Origin: Haematococcus lacustris
Taxonomy: Eukaryota; Chlorophyta; Chlorophyceae; Chlamydomonadales; Haematococcaceae
Reading direction: 5' to 3'
Assembly: GCA_030144725.1 (NCBI GenBank)
Contig: JASKMD010000020.1
Span: forward strand, 3,965,000-4,028,999
DNA: 64,000 nt
Part shown: one piece after another, positions 12,949 to 30,871 of the stretch
Numbering within the stretch: position 1 is the stretch's first letter
Layout: each line of letters opens with the position of its first letter
Position numbers and translations under genes: made by a program
The notes under the pieces: model-generated
The model's input: only the letters and a program-made list of their open reading frames with translations
Told to the model about the DNA's origin: nothing
Database searches by the model: none

Positions 12949-14002
12949 ATGATGCCATGTGCCCTGCAGGTGAACAAGCCAGCTCTGTGCTCTGCCGTCA
13001 CTGATGCCAGCTTTCTGCGCCCAGGCCTTACAGCAGCACAACAGCAACGGGCGGGGAGCATCAGGGCTGTTGTACTCAGCCCAAACTTTTGGGCTGAGAA
13101 CGAGCTGTTGCTGAGCACCATGCGCCCCGTTGTCCAGCTGCAGATCGACTTGCAGTCAGACAACGCGAACAATGCAGACGCGTACTATGGCCAACGTGCT
13201 GTGCACCAGTGGTACCTTCAGCAGGCCAGCTCAACCGAAGCAGTTCGCCTGTCACCCATCAGCTCACCAGCTGATTGGGTTGCCAGTGGCCCTCTGCGGT
13301 CCCTGCATGCATGCCTAGCCACCCCCACATCCACCCCCTTGCAGCCCACCGTCCTCACTAGCCCTACGGCCACCACCCCCTCCCAGCCAGGCGCCCAGCT
13401 TGGGCATGCGCCCACCACCCCCTCCCAGCCTGATCCTGTGCCCTCTGTTGTGCTGTCCGGTCCACCTGGTCCTTTGGCAGCTGCTTTGTCGGCTACCGTG
13501 CATCCCCAGGTGTTGGGGTGCTTCTTGGCACACCTGGCCAGGCAGCAGGCAATTGTGGATGGCGGCGGTGGCGGCAGCACCACTGGCCTGGTGGGCCAGC
13601 AGCTGGGTGGCGGCAGCACCACTGGCCTGGTGGGCCAACAGTCAAGCCACACTTTTGCCTCGACAGTACTTCAGATGTACAACAAGCGCATGCAGTACAG
13701 TGCTAGTGCAGCCCAGTACTTGGCAGCACTGCTGGACCCTCGTTACAGGCGCCAATCGCAACACGTCACACGTGAGCAGAGGAAACTAGCTGAGCAGCTC
13801 CTCATCAAGCTGGCCACTGAGGATGGCAGCAAGGGTGACCGGCCGGTTGCTGAAGCATTGAGCCAGCTGGCACTCTGGCAGCAGTATGAGCCTGATACTG
13901 TATGTCTGCACCTCAATGTTCCATGTGCGCCGTGCTTCTGCACAGTGGCTGCTCAATGTTTGGCCACGCTACAAAGTGCGAACTCCAGCATTGGCCGTGT
14001 GA
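12949..14002 (+). pseudogene. hAT-family transposase-like fragment
   Basis: An open frame of 317 codons (12949-13899) followed by a likely intron (GTATGT to CACAG, 13900-13945) and a 19-codon exon ending in TGA at 14002. The join keeps frame. The protein has FWAENELLLSTMRPVVQLQ near residue 45, a Pro/Thr-rich and Gly-rich low-complexity middle, then AALLDPRYR and WLLNVWPRYKVRTPALAV. The LDPR motif and the tryptophan-led C-terminal block followed by PALA are typical of hAT transposases and their domesticated relatives. The N-terminal BED finger and the catalytic D residues are not visible, and the dimerisation region is cut short. It is probably a relic. Upstream (12650-12900) is low-complexity sequence that may hold an earlier exon. 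Confidence 0.6.
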
Positions 14003-14500
14003 GCGCACAGTAGCCAGTAGCGCACAATAACCAATAGCGGCACAATATTCATGGCATGTATGCGTACATGTACATCAGGCAACACAGGTGTGAAACATCA
14101 TGCATTGTTACTTATAATGAACTACGGGTGCATTGTCCAAACTATAACGGAATGGCATGCAACTAGCGTGCGACCCCTCCTGGCTTGAATACGTCTCACT
14201 TGTTAAGGAAATCGCGTGCAATGGTCTGGGATGTGAGTTTAAAAGTCGTTCTCAACAATGGAGGCCCATCTAGCGAGACGAGGTGATGGCGAGTGTTACA
14301 TCGATGTGGCATGCCATGATGACCATATTATTGCGGCGACTGTCTACGACTGCTTGTTGGTGCCACTGGGTCAGGTCGGTCCCGGCGGTCGGTCGCGGCG
14401 AGGCTCGCATGAGCAAAACATGCATGAAATTGAATGTCAAGTATCGAGCCGCCATTGCGCTGACCACACTGCATTCTACTTTATGGAGGCATATCACACC
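13901..14500 (+). repeat. Direct repeat, copy 2, truncated by gap
   Basis: Second copy of 11593-12192. It overlaps the end of the hAT-like fragment and stops at the first N of the assembly gap, which suggests that assembly failed inside a longer repeat. Confidence 0.9.
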
Positions 14501-15000
14501 NNNNNNNNNNNNNNNNNNNNNNNNNNNNNNNNNNNNNNNNNNNNNNNNNNNNNNNNNNNNNNNNNNNNNNNNNNNNNNNNNNNNNNNNNNNNNNNNNNNN
14601 NNNNNNNNNNNNNNNNNNNNNNNNNNNNNNNNNNNNNNNNNNNNNNNNNNNNNNNNNNNNNNNNNNNNNNNNNNNNNNNNNNNNNNNNNNNNNNNNNNNN
14701 NNNNNNNNNNNNNNNNNNNNNNNNNNNNNNNNNNNNNNNNNNNNNNNNNNNNNNNNNNNNNNNNNNNNNNNNNNNNNNNNNNNNNNNNNNNNNNNNNNNN
14801 NNNNNNNNNNNNNNNNNNNNNNNNNNNNNNNNNNNNNNNNNNNNNNNNNNNNNNNNNNNNNNNNNNNNNNNNNNNNNNNNNNNNNNNNNNNNNNNNNNNN
14901 NNNNNNNNNNNNNNNNNNNNNNNNNNNNNNNNNNNNNNNNNNNNNNNNNNNNNNNNNNNNNNNNNNNNNNNNNNNNNNNNNNNNNNNNNNNNNNNNNNNN
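14501..15000. other. Assembly gap, 500 N
   Basis: Exactly 500 unknown bases, probably a scaffold gap of nominal size. It hides the end of the hAT-like repeat on the left and the last coding part of the amino acid transporter on the right. Reading frames running through it mean nothing. Confidence 0.99.
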
Positions 15001-20971
<5,971 letters not shown>

Positions 20972-21359
20972 CGCGTCCCCCTCGAGAGCCGAGCCAGTAG
21001 ATATTCCCGTCGTTTACCTGACTGCTCACATTCCTGCCCAGTGTGGCATGCGGTGCGAGCCCTCACAGTTCTGAGCACACATATGGCACAAACTAACTAA
21101 CAAATGAACAAACACACTTTCAAAGATGTACGCAATAGCCACTTTCAAAGATGTAAGCAGTATTGTTCTACTGCCCTCTGTCGGCGAAGCTACCATCATC
21201 GTCATGCGATTCGCTTCATTGCCATCTATATCCCCGTTCCGACTCCATGTGCGCATGTATGCCTTGCAGGGCACGCAACAGCCGGCGGTGCGTGACCAGC
21301 CGGTACCGGAATACACCGAAACACAGGTGACATATGGGACGTGTATGGGGCACCCTCGC
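20972..21359. other. Spacer upstream of transporter, probable promoter region
   Basis: Upstream of the transporter start codon. It contains a 15 bp direct repeat (ACTTTCAAAGATGTA at about 21115 and 21140). No TATA box or known element can be named with confidence, and no convincing gene is seen. Confidence 0.4.
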
Positions 21360-21998
21360 CAGGGCTACGACTGGTCTAGCTGCAGGGGTCCACAGTTGAG
21401 TTCCCTAGCCAGTGACGCAGGGCTGGAGAGTAAAGCTCAGCAGTGAATGGCAAGCAGCCATGTGAGGAGGAGCTGGACCATGAGCAGCCCACCAGGCGTG
21501 CAGGCTGGAAGCCCCCAGCAGGGCAAGTGGACCTGCACCTGCTGCGCCCCAGCCTGGAGCCAGCAACGTGACCAGCCAGTGCAGGGCCTGATGTGGTGCC
21601 CGGTAGTGGCCCCCCGTAAGCCCCCACAGGCCCCATGCAGCAGCCAGGAAGCCACACAGCCAGCAGCTTCAGAACCAGGGCCCAGCACTCCCTCTCCAGC
21701 CAAGCGCAGCAAGCCCACCGAGGCTGAGTCAGAGGCAGCTGAGCTGAGCAAGGGCAAGGCTGCCAAAGCCAAGCCAACACCACAGCCAGGCAGGTGGCTG
21801 GACAGGGACGGCAGCGCAGCGCTCAACATGCAGCGCATTGGGAAAAGCAGGTGGCGTCCACTGGAGCTGTGCTACTGGCCAGACCAGGGAGCGCTGCCAG
21901 CCAAGGGCAAGGAGTACCCTGGCCTAGGCTACAAGCGGCTGCGAGACAAGCCTCCCAAGGCTCAACACCAGCAGCAGCAGCTTGCTGAGGCACAGTAG
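21360..21998 (+). pseudogene. Relic of transposon protein with RuvC-III-like DRDGSAALN motif
   Basis: The open frame 21447-21998 ends in GRWLDRDGSAALNMQRIG, then RPLELCYWPDQGALPAKGKE and a basic, Gln-rich tail. The block DRDxxAALN is like the third RuvC motif of TnpB/Fanzor nucleases. The same C-terminus (WLDRDTNPCLNFQRIG) occurs at 49663-50130 on the minus strand. Comparison of the two suggests a frameshift here near 21550: GQVDLHLLRP is in one frame and AWSQQRDQPVQGLMWC in the next, matching GQVNHRLLRPAWSV of the other copy. RuvC-I and RuvC-II parts are not present. It may be a degraded nuclease, or a separate transposon protein that shares only this motif. Confidence 0.5.
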
Positions 21999-22159
21999 TG
22001 TATGCCTCCTTTGTTGAGCTGTTATCAGCTTACAATCAGCGCATGTTTTTCATGCCAACTCTACACAATAGCCCTCGCGGTCAGGCAATAGTGTAGGTGG
22101 TAGGCACCCATGCACCATGTCCATGCGCACTGAGTATACTCCACACAGCTCATCAACAC

Positions 22160-22237
22160 CAATTGAGTCGGGCCACTAGTGGTCCCTAGTTTTCCCGCTA
22201 GTGGCCGCTAGTGGCCACTACTGGTCCGGCTCAATTG
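22160..22237. repeat. 78 bp inverted repeat
   Basis: CAATTGAGTCGGGCCACTAGTGG at the left is repeated in inverted form at the right with three mismatches, around a core rich in CTAGTGG. It could be a minimal foldback element. No target duplication was identified. Confidence 0.7.
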
Positions 22238-22274
22238 GAGGCCCTAGTGAGGGACAAGGGGACTGCTGCAGCCT

Positions 22275-22954
22275 CTACTAGACAGTAAGGAGCGCAACTC
22301 GACTCGACGAGACGTCTCGACTCGAAATTTCGAGTCGAGTTCTGACTCGACTCGACTAGACGGTCGAGATGGACTCGAGATGAGCCTTCTGAATAGCGCA
22401 CCTGCTTAAGGCACCTGTGTGGACGCTGTGGCGCCGCTCAGCGAATGATATGCTGGCCTGGCTGGGTTGGCGGTTAAAGTTGGTTGACATACGCATGCCC
22501 GGACATGCCCAGCAGCGTCTGAAATACAAAATGGAGCCCGAGGGCCCTCTCCCGCCTCAGCCCCCCGAACTTACCGCGCGATACAACAAGAAAGTCATGA
22601 CGCTCTGTACGACGTCAATTTATAGTTCTTTACGACGTCGTCACGATGTTAGTACACTGCATTACTACTACTGGACTCCGAGACTGTCGATGAGTATGTA
22701 GACATCTCGCAATGGCAACAATAGCCGCACAACTCAACATGCTTGGCGGCACTTATGCCTCAGCCAAACATGCATTCTGACCTCACAAACACAACTGTAC
22801 ATAGTGCCTTGCAGACAGGCGGGCAGATAGATGCACCTAGCCTGCCTGCAGCTGGTTGAGTGGGCGGAGTCATCCCATGGCAGAATTCAAAAAAACCCGT
22901 CTAGTCGAGTCAAATCGAGTCGAGATCTCTAGATTGCGCTCCCTACTAGACAGT
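22275..22954. mobile_element. Non-autonomous DNA transposon with 10-12 bp target duplication
   Basis: The sequence CTACTAGACAGT flanks a ~656 bp unit on both sides (22275-22286 and 22943-22954). The unit begins AAGGAGCGCAA and ends TTGCGCTCC, so the termini are inverted, with CTCGACTCGA-rich subterminal inverted sequence on both sides. Depending on where the terminus is set, the direct repeat is 10-12 bp. That is longer than the 8 bp of hAT elements and closer to Mutator-like elements. No transposase is encoded. Confidence 0.75.
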
Positions 22955-23073
22955 CGTGCCAATGCCGTGGGCAATGGACGTGTGAGCATGTGCATTTACA
23001 TCACAGCCCTCACAGGCCCTTACACGCTATATCTATGTAGCTTTACTGCGTGTCATCACGAGCACCACACACC

Positions 23074-23619
23074 CAGTGTTGTGAATTTTCAGATTTTCTG
23101 GTTTTCATGAAAATGAAAGTGTTTCATTGAAAATCTGAAAGACTTTCACGCCAGTGAAAATGAGCGTTTGCAGCTGGTTTCCCGTCCTCCCTTTATGCAC
23201 GCGGCTTGTTTGCAGGTCTGCACTTCAAGAAATGCACAAATGCTCAGTTCGCTTAAGGTCAGACATGCAAGCCAATTTAAAAGATGCAAGCCGTCCATGC
23301 TGGCGTTGCCTGCCTTACGCTTCTTCCGCTGTGGCTGCAGCGCGCTGGCGCCAGCCAAGCCAAGCGAAAGGCACTGCGACACCCGTGGGATTGGCAGCGC
23401 CGGGCTCCTTCCGATGGCAGCGACTATAGCCCGGGCAGTTTACACTAGGGCGAGTCTCTAGTTGCCTGCGAGCTGCTGTTCGCCTGCTGCTGCCATCGCG
23501 CCGCGATCTGACCGGGGGCAGCACCCGGCACTTTCAGATTTGCAGTGAATACGTTCAGATTTTCAGATGAAAATTTTCATTGAAAATCTGAATGAAAATC
23601 TGAAATTTTCACAACACTG
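23074..23619. mobile_element. hAT-type MITE, 546 bp, with perfect 8 bp target duplication
   Basis: The termini are CAGTGTTGTGAATTTTCAGA and its inverted partner ending TTTTCACAACACTG. The flanks CACACACC (23066-23073 and 23620-23627) are identical 8 bp direct repeats, the hallmark of hAT insertion. Subterminal sequence is full of TTTCATTGAAAATCTGAAA-type inverted repeats. A related copy lies at 31306-31758. No coding capacity. Confidence 0.9.
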
Positions 23620-24590
23620 CACACACCTCACAACATGCTTGTCACACACCAGCTGCTGTCATGCAAGTGTGACTATTCTACCGCATATAATGTTGCCAAG
23701 TGCTATTTGGGAGGTAATGTCAGGGTTTAAGTTTGGGATAGGGGGTAAGAAGTCCAAACTCTAACGGGGTAACTGCTGCGTCCGCTACTCTGAATGCCTA
23801 CTATGCGCAAGTCATGCCATTGGTCATGGGCACAGCTGTCATGTGCAACATGACATGTGGTCATGTGCAAGGCAAGCAATAAAGCACGCCCTTGTGGCAT
23901 GGCTATTGGGTGCATGTGCCTTTAAGAAGAACAAAGGCCCACACAACCGGAGTGGGTGGACCTGAGACAGGGTATGGAGTAGGGGCAACACAGCCTGTTG
24001 GTACAGCACGCCCAAGGTTACACAACACCTGAGCCTGCTGACTGAAGGCGTCGCTGAAGGGCACCCGCTGGCTGAAGGCATTGCTGGAGGGCACCACAGG
24101 CTGCTGCTGCTGTTGCTACTATCCCCGCTGCTGCTGTCCCTGCTGCTGCCGTCCCTCCTGCCGCTGCTATCCCTCCTCCTGCTGCTGCTGCTGCTGCTGC
24201 TGTGATGGCGGGATGGTGGGGCCCTGGCCTTGATGCGAGGGTTGTGTGAGTTGACAGGTCTGCCACTAAAGGGTGCGGCAGGGTGGGGAAGAGCAGTGGT
24301 GGTGGAGCAGCGGGGCAGCCAGGAGCAGCAGCGCAAGGGGGCTGCATACTGCCTGGGCAAAGCTCACACCCTGGACACCATGCACACCCACAGGCAGGTG
24401 TAGGGCCCAGCCCCCACCAGCCGTGCAGTAGCCAGTCCACACCAACTCATGTGCTTCGGTTGAACACTGGCCAGTCATAGTCCTCATTATGTGAGCCAGC
24501 ATTGGGCACGAGCCATGAGGTTCGAGCCAGCACTGGGTACAAGCCACGAGGCTCGACACCACGGGCAGGCTGGCAGTGTGCCCTGAGCCG
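23620..24590. other. Intergenic stretch downstream of INPP4-like gene
   Basis: Holds a CTG/CCT triplet-rich patch at 24100-24200 and low-complexity frames, but no exon-like sequence. Part of it is presumably the 3' untranslated region of the minus-strand phosphatase gene, whose stop codon is at 24591. Confidence 0.5.
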
Positions 24591-27500
24591 TCATGACTGC
24601 ACTTTGCCGCAGTACCTCCAGCTGGGAGCCCAGCCTGAGGGGAGGCAGGCCAGCTCCAGCAGCTCGAAGGCGTAGGAGCTGGGCTGCCCGCTGTTCCATG
24701 AGGTCAACTCATAGGACAGGCCCACCTGCAGGGGGTGGGGCATGCAGCAGTGCCTTTTTTGTTTTTGTTTGCCCAGTTGCATGAGTTGAACTGTTTAAAA
24801 AACTGGCATGCAGGCCAGCACACTCCTGGCAACAGGTTGGATCTCAACGACTTCTGTTGAGTTGGTTCGGAGTTCAAGTTGACTTGGGTTGGGAGTGAGA
24901 TTTGAACAGGTGAGGCCAGGCAGGTCAGGTTGGGTTGGGTCGTGCCAGTTTGCATCGGTTCAAGTCCGTTCAGATTAGGCTCTTACCTGCAGGGCAGTGC
25001 GAAGGGAGTGAAGTAGGCGGTCCGGCACCATGCCTGCTGCTCCCACTTCCTGGCTCAAGCTGAGCGCCAGCTCCAGGGCGGTGCGGTCCTTGCCGCTCTT
25101 GCAGTTGACTGCCCGCACCCCACCACACTCGGCAGTGGCCCGCCGCACCTGAGCCATTCAGGCAGGTGGTGGGGATGGGACTGGGGCTGTGCACTGGCGG
25201 CGATCAGCAATGCTAGGAGCCGCATGGTGATGCCGGGCATGCCCACAGCATGGCCGCATGGTTGCGGGTGAATGCTGGCCAAGGACCAGGACAGAGGATG
25301 AGGGTGGTGAGTGTTGTTCAAGGTGTGGGGGGCGGGTGATGGGCAGGGGTATCATTTACAAGGTCAACAAGATCTAAGACGTGGCCGCAGCGGTGGGTGA
25401 GACAAGGGCGGTGGGTGAGGGCAGGGGCCAGGCGGTGTGTGTGAGGACAGGTGAAGGAGGCAGTGTTACGACCCAGGGCGAGGTTCCCCCACCAGCATGC
25501 CTGGAGACCCATCATGGCCACAGGGCAGTGGCGGGCACACTACCCCTGCCATCAAGCAGGTATTGGAATGCTTTGCACTGGGGCTGTGCACGGGTTGGGG
25601 GTGGGCTGCCATGCTGGCCATGGCTAGGGGACGATTGCAATGGTTAGTTGCCACACTTGGGGGGGTAGTTGTCATGGTTGGTTGCCGTGGTTTGGGGTTC
25701 AGAAGCGAGGCTGTGCTGTGGTGGTGGCAGTCACCATGCATGCAGTGTTCCCTGTAAGAGGTCCTAGACCCACCAGCCACACCGCCTCCACGTCCTTTGC
25801 TGCTCGCACCGCCCCTGGCTGGTAGTGTGCATTGAGGGCGGCCAGTGAGGGCGACCCCGCTCGGCCTGCTGCAGCAGCGTAAGCGTTCAGCTGGTCCAGC
25901 CCAGCCCGGTTGATGCTGTCCTGCAGAGAGCAGGGGGCCGCCGCAGCCTGGCTGGGTCCGACCAGGGGCAGGAGGAGGGTCAGCTGATGACAGCAGCCAC
26001 AGGAGGTCAGGGTCAGGGTGAAGGGGGGAGGGGCAGGGGGAGGGGCAGGGGGAGGGGCAGGGTGTCAGGGGTCAGGGTCAGGGGGTAAGCCACGGGGCAG
26101 GGGCAGAAGCAGGGGCAGGGGCGGGGGCGGGGGCAGGGGCAGGGGAGTCAGGGGCGCCAAGCCAAGCTGAGGTGGCTCACCTGCAGCAGTTCTGTGCGGT
26201 CCCCTGCCACCAGGAAGCCTATGCTCTGCAGGATGTTGACCCCCTGCAACCATGACCCCGGCCGGGGCAGGTGAGGTTGCCACACGCAGGATGGGGGAGA
26301 TGATATGACCGGCTGAGGTGCAGAGTAGGAGGGGTGGGAAAGGGGCCAAATGCCCCTGCCCTGCCACTTTGCTTTCCTGCCCTGCCCTGCTCCGCCCTGC
26401 CACCCTACACATCTGCTCTAACTCGCCCCCAGACAATCAAGCCATGAAGCCAGTCTCCCTCCACCCCTACACTCACCCCCTCAACCCAAACGTCCTTCCC
26501 TGGACCCCCACCCTGCCACCCCCCTAGCCCTGCTGCTCCCACACAGCCGGTCTCCCCCCAACCCCCTCACCCTCTCAACCCGAATCTCCTGCCCTGGACC
26601 CCTCGCCATGCTACTCCCCACCACCGACCTGTGAAAAGAGCACAGCCTGCAGCTTGAATGTGCTTGCCAGGATCTCCTCCCTGGCCTGCTGGCCGCCCTG
26701 AAGTGGCAGGCCCTGGGGCACGTCCTCCCTGTCCAGGGTCAAGGTGATGGTCTGGGTCACTGGGTCCAGGGCCAGGGGGAAGGCCGGGCGGTGGCCAAAC
26801 CTGATGACCAGGCGCTGGCTCAGGAGGTCCAGTGCCCCCTTCGTGTCCTGGAAGGCAGGCAGCGTGAACAGAGGCTGGGCATGGCCTGGCGTGGCAGGGT
26901 GGTGATGTGGGGCGGGGCGGGGTGGGGTGGGGTGGGGTGGCGTGGCAGGGTGGTGATGTGGGGCGGGGCGGGATGGGGTGGGGTGGGGTGGGGTGGGGTG
27001 GGGTGGGGTGGGGTGGGGTGGGGTGGGGTGGGGTGGGGTGGGGTGGGGTGGGGTGGGGTGGGGTGGGGTGGGGTGGGGTGGGGTGGGGTGGGGTGGGGTG
27101 GGGTGGGGTGGGGTGGGGTGGGGTGGGGTGGGGTGGGGTGGGGTGGGGTGGGGCAGGGTGTTTCCCCCTGCGCCCTGACCTGTAGGTAGGAGCACTCGTC
27201 TTGTTGCAGGTCACTGAGCAAGCTCTGCTGCACATGCAGGAAGCTGCCAGCCCTCATAGCAGCCTCCAGGCAGGCAGGCTGCGAGCAGGCCATGCGCAGG
27301 CCCGCCGCCACCACAGGCAGAGCCTGGGCAATGCAGCACACGCTGCGGATGTGGATCTCTGGGTCCAGGGCCTGGGCGCTGCTGTACTGCAGGCGCTGCA
27401 GCAGGGTGGCCTGCTCCTGGGGGGTCAGGTCGGGGGACAGCAGGCGGGTGCGGGCGGACAGCAGGCCGGACAGGCCGACACCGCGGGGACGGCGGCCATG

Positions 27501-30500
27501 GACCGCGAAGGCGCCAGAGCGGGGGTAGGCCGCGATCTGAGGGGCAGGCGGGGGGTGGGAGACGGCGAGTGAGAGGGAGGATAAGAAGGGAGGGAGGGGG
27601 GAAAGGCAGGACAGAGAGACAAAGCGGAAGGATGAGGTTAAGGCTAACTGCCCTACCCCAGGCAATACACTGTATACAAATGTTTAGGCAATGTGACTTA
27701 AAGACAGCTGCTGGCCTACACAGGTGCCCCTGGGCCTGCTGCTGCTCCCCCCCTGACAGCCCGTCCCCCCGCCCCCTCCCCCCCTGCCCTGTCTGCCTTG
27801 CCCCTCTCCCCCCTGCACGCCCCCGCCCCGGTCCACCTGCACAGTCTGTCCGTCCTTGCCCCGGGTGGCTATGGCGTGGATGGTGGCGTTGATGGTCATT
27901 GCCTGCGCCTCCCACTCCTTCTTCACGGCACTGGGCCGCATGCGGGGGAACTCGGCCATGAAGGCCAGCTGCTCCGCAAACTGGTCCCCAAAGCAGCGCA
28001 AGTAGTCCTGCCTGGGCATAATAGAGTGCGGAGGGGAGGGGCGGGATGGCTGGAGCAGGAGGGTGAGGCAGGGGGGTGGGGCAGGGGGGTGGGGCAGGAG
28101 GGGGGGTGGGGCAGGAGCATGATGGCAGGAGGGGGTCAATTTCTCAGCCTGCTTGCCCAGTGCCAGGGGTCAGGTGCAGGTGCTGTAGCCCAGGGAAGGG
28201 GCCTGTGTGTCCTGATTAGGCTGGCTGTGGCTGTAGGGCGATGAGCCTGAGCCCTGGCGGCGCAAGAGTGCCAAGGCAGTAGCAGTGGCAGTGGCAGCAT
28301 CAGCGGGGAGTATGCCATGGGGGGACACACAGCACGCTTGGTGTGCTGTGCACCTAACCCTCCACACCAGCATGCAGTGTCATGTTCTAGGCCAAACTCA
28401 CACCAAGCTCACATTCGGGACAACAACACAACATCACACTAATCTCACATCAACCTCACATCATCACACCTATCTCACACCTATCTCACACCACCCTGCA
28501 GCGCAGTGTTGACAGCGGTGGCTGTGTGGCCATCAGGGTGGGCCCCTGGAGTGCCTCTGCTCCTCCCTGGCCCCAACACACCCAACGTCTGCCCCACTAC
28601 CCCCCACTGCCCCCACCCCCCCCTTACCACCACCCCATACCCACGGCCCTCACTACTCCCATTGCCTGCCCCACCCCCCCCTCACTGTCGTCACCTCCCT
28701 TTCTGCGGCCTTAACACTCCTAGCAATCACTCCTTTCCCACAAGTGACCCCCACTGCACAGGGCACCCCTCTGCCAGTCTTCTCCGCCCGGCACCCCACC
28801 CCCCACACAGCACCTCACTAGCTCCCACCTTCCTACCAGCTTCCACCACCTGCCCACCAGCTTCCTCCCCCCCTCGCCCGACCCACCCTAGATCCAGCGG
28901 CACCAGGCTGCAGACCTCCTCCAGCTCCACCCCCTCCCACTGCTCCTGCTGCCCCTCCCACACCACCCGCTGCTGGCGGAGTGGCATGCTCAGGCTTTGC
29001 TGCATCAGGCACTGGAACGCGTAAGCCTTCAGCACCTCAGCGGACCTGCAGCAGGCAGGAGGCAGGAGGCAGCAGGCAGCAGGCAGCACTGGCTGGCACC
29101 GCCAGTGGGGTTGGTGTCGGTGCTTGCGCTGCTGCCATGTGGCCAACAACCTGCATGGAGGCAGTGGAGTGCAGCATGGAGATTGGACCGCCTAAGCCAG
29201 CTACCTGCTGAGCCAGAGGGCTGATCACAACAGGGCACTGCGGTCATGTGGTGGATGATCGTGGGCAGCATGGAGGAGGAGGCAGTGGAGTGCAGCATGG
29301 AGGGCAGCTGGCGATGGCACCTCCTTCCCCTGCGTTTTTTCTTGGCTTCATTTGTACGTCAGCTCTAGGCAGTATCTATTGGGCTGTTGGACAGTGTTTG
29401 CCTAGCAGCTCCATGTCTTTGACCACAGCCCCTGACGTCATCCAAGCAAGGCTCATTGGCCCACCCATGCCTGGCAAGCAGCCCCCCTCAGCACCCGCAC
29501 CACTTTCTGCACCACCAGCCCCTCCGCAACATTCACCACGGGCAACCCTGCCCTGCCCCCCCCACCCACCACCGTGGGTGTGTCTGCCTTGTCTGAGTTT
29601 CAGTTAGAGTTAGGTTTAGGGTTAGGGTCAGGGGAAAGGCGGGAAGGGCACGGGGTGTGGAACAATAAGACACGAGTAACGGATTGCCGGGATTAGGCAA
29701 GTTGCTGTGTAGGGTTAGGGTAGGGACCTGGCTCTGGCCTCCTGATGAGAGCCGGAGACGGTCCCTTCTTACTAATGCTCTATGGCCCATCCCCACTGGG
29801 CCAGCCAGTCATCATGGCCGCAGCCCTGCCCACCAGGTCTAGGGATGACACGAGGCAATCACCTCAGCCACCCCACCACCCACCACCCACACCCTCAGTA
29901 AGCGCTGAGAGTGCAGGGATGTGTGTGGTCACACCCACCTCACTCCTGGTACTTGCTTGCACAGCTTGTGCAGGCCTGCCTTGCCAACCCTTCGCAAGTC
30001 CTTGAACGCGTCTTGGGGGTTCACTGCCTGTCGCTGAGCTATGGACGCCACGCAAGCCGCCAGCTTGCTGGCAAGTCTGCTTGTCTGCTCTGGCCCAAGA
30101 GGCAGCCCCTGATTGCGAATCACTGCTTCTAGAGCCTCTTGTACTTCGTACACATGGCGCAGTACAGCCAGCGCTGCAATACCCAGGGAGTCGGAGGGCA
30201 GGCTGGTCTTTGGCAGGCTGCCTTGGTGCTGGGAAGGTAGGGCAGAGTCAGGCAGGAGCAGCTCCGGCCCAGCAAAGGAACCAGACAAGAGGTGAGCTGC
30301 AACCTCATGTAGGCGAGATCGGCCTGTCTTGGAAAGAGGCATGTCATTGGGCACTCCTTTCCATCGATGCTCGCTCACACCACACTGCCTGGCAAGCAAC
30401 CTGCATACCATTCAAGTACTTCGTTACTTCACCTCCGTTACTTTGGTCAGTCACGTGCTAGCTGTCAACAATTAGAAGTACCAGTTTTTTTGCTCATAGC

Positions 30501-30871
30501 GCGGACCTGATGAAGCGGAGCAGCAGGTAAGGCGGCACCAGCACCGCACAAGCGCTCAAGTCGCGCAACCCGTGTAGGCGCCGAGAACTAGTTGGGAGTA
30601 TGACGGGCTTTGGCAACAGCACATCTGTCCCGGCGTCGAGTTCTTGAGGAGAAGGGGCTCGGGATTTTTGATGGTCTGCTGCTGCCAGGACAGTGACGGC
30701 TGTTGCGCCATCTGAAACGGGTCCCAGTGTGGTTCGTCCATTTGCTCCATGGTCCATCCCGTCGCCGAGCTCATGTCGTCGCTTCGCGCGACATCGGGTT
30801 ACCAGTTGCACGCGCTGACACCGCCCGATGCTGATGTCGGTTGCGTGGTTTAAAGTTGAGGTATCGAACAT
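24591..30871 (-). CDS. Inositol polyphosphate 4-phosphatase (INPP4)-like protein
   Basis: Minus-strand exons: 30871-30507 (start not certain), 30400-29944, at least one unresolved exon in 29943-29046, 29045-28887, 28011-27837, 27536-27180, 26874-26629, 26243-26181, 25920-25774, 25148-24987, 24725-24591 (TGA). Phases agree from 29045 to the stop. The C-terminal third follows the INPP4 order. GVNILQSIGFLVAGDRTELL and DSINRAGLDQLNAY come first. Then VRAVNCKSGKDRTALEL holds the CX5R catalytic loop. YAFELLELACLPSGWAPSW with the terminal GKVQS corresponds to the family's conserved end. These enzymes remove the 4-phosphate of phosphatidylinositol 3,4-bisphosphate. Animal INPP4 has CKSAKDRT, while the bacterial effectors IpgD/SopB have CKSGKDRT as here. 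An N-terminal C2 domain was not identified. The intron at 27179-26875 contains the GGGGT array. Confidence 0.78.
26890..27155. repeat. GGGGT pentanucleotide array in phosphatase intron
   Basis: Two imperfect 60 bp segments (GGGGCGGGGCGGG) followed by about 180 bp of perfect GGGGT. For the minus-strand gene it is CCCCA-rich, next to the acceptor of exon 26874-26629. Confidence 0.96.

Noticed and set aside
11593..14500. LTR pair around 12193-13900
   Set aside because: The internal region is hAT-transposase-like and the repeat includes the end of that coding region, so it is a tandem or partial duplication rather than an LTR element.
23839..24440. Gene in the Ala/Gly-rich frames downstream of the INPP4-like gene
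   Set aside because: Composition is due to CTG/CCT triplets; no splice-consistent exon or family motif.
29600..29640. Interstitial telomere (GTTTAGGGTTAGGGTCAGGG)
   Set aside because: Only two or three degenerate units; similar short CCCTAG runs occur at 17170-17200. Too short to mean a chromosome fusion.
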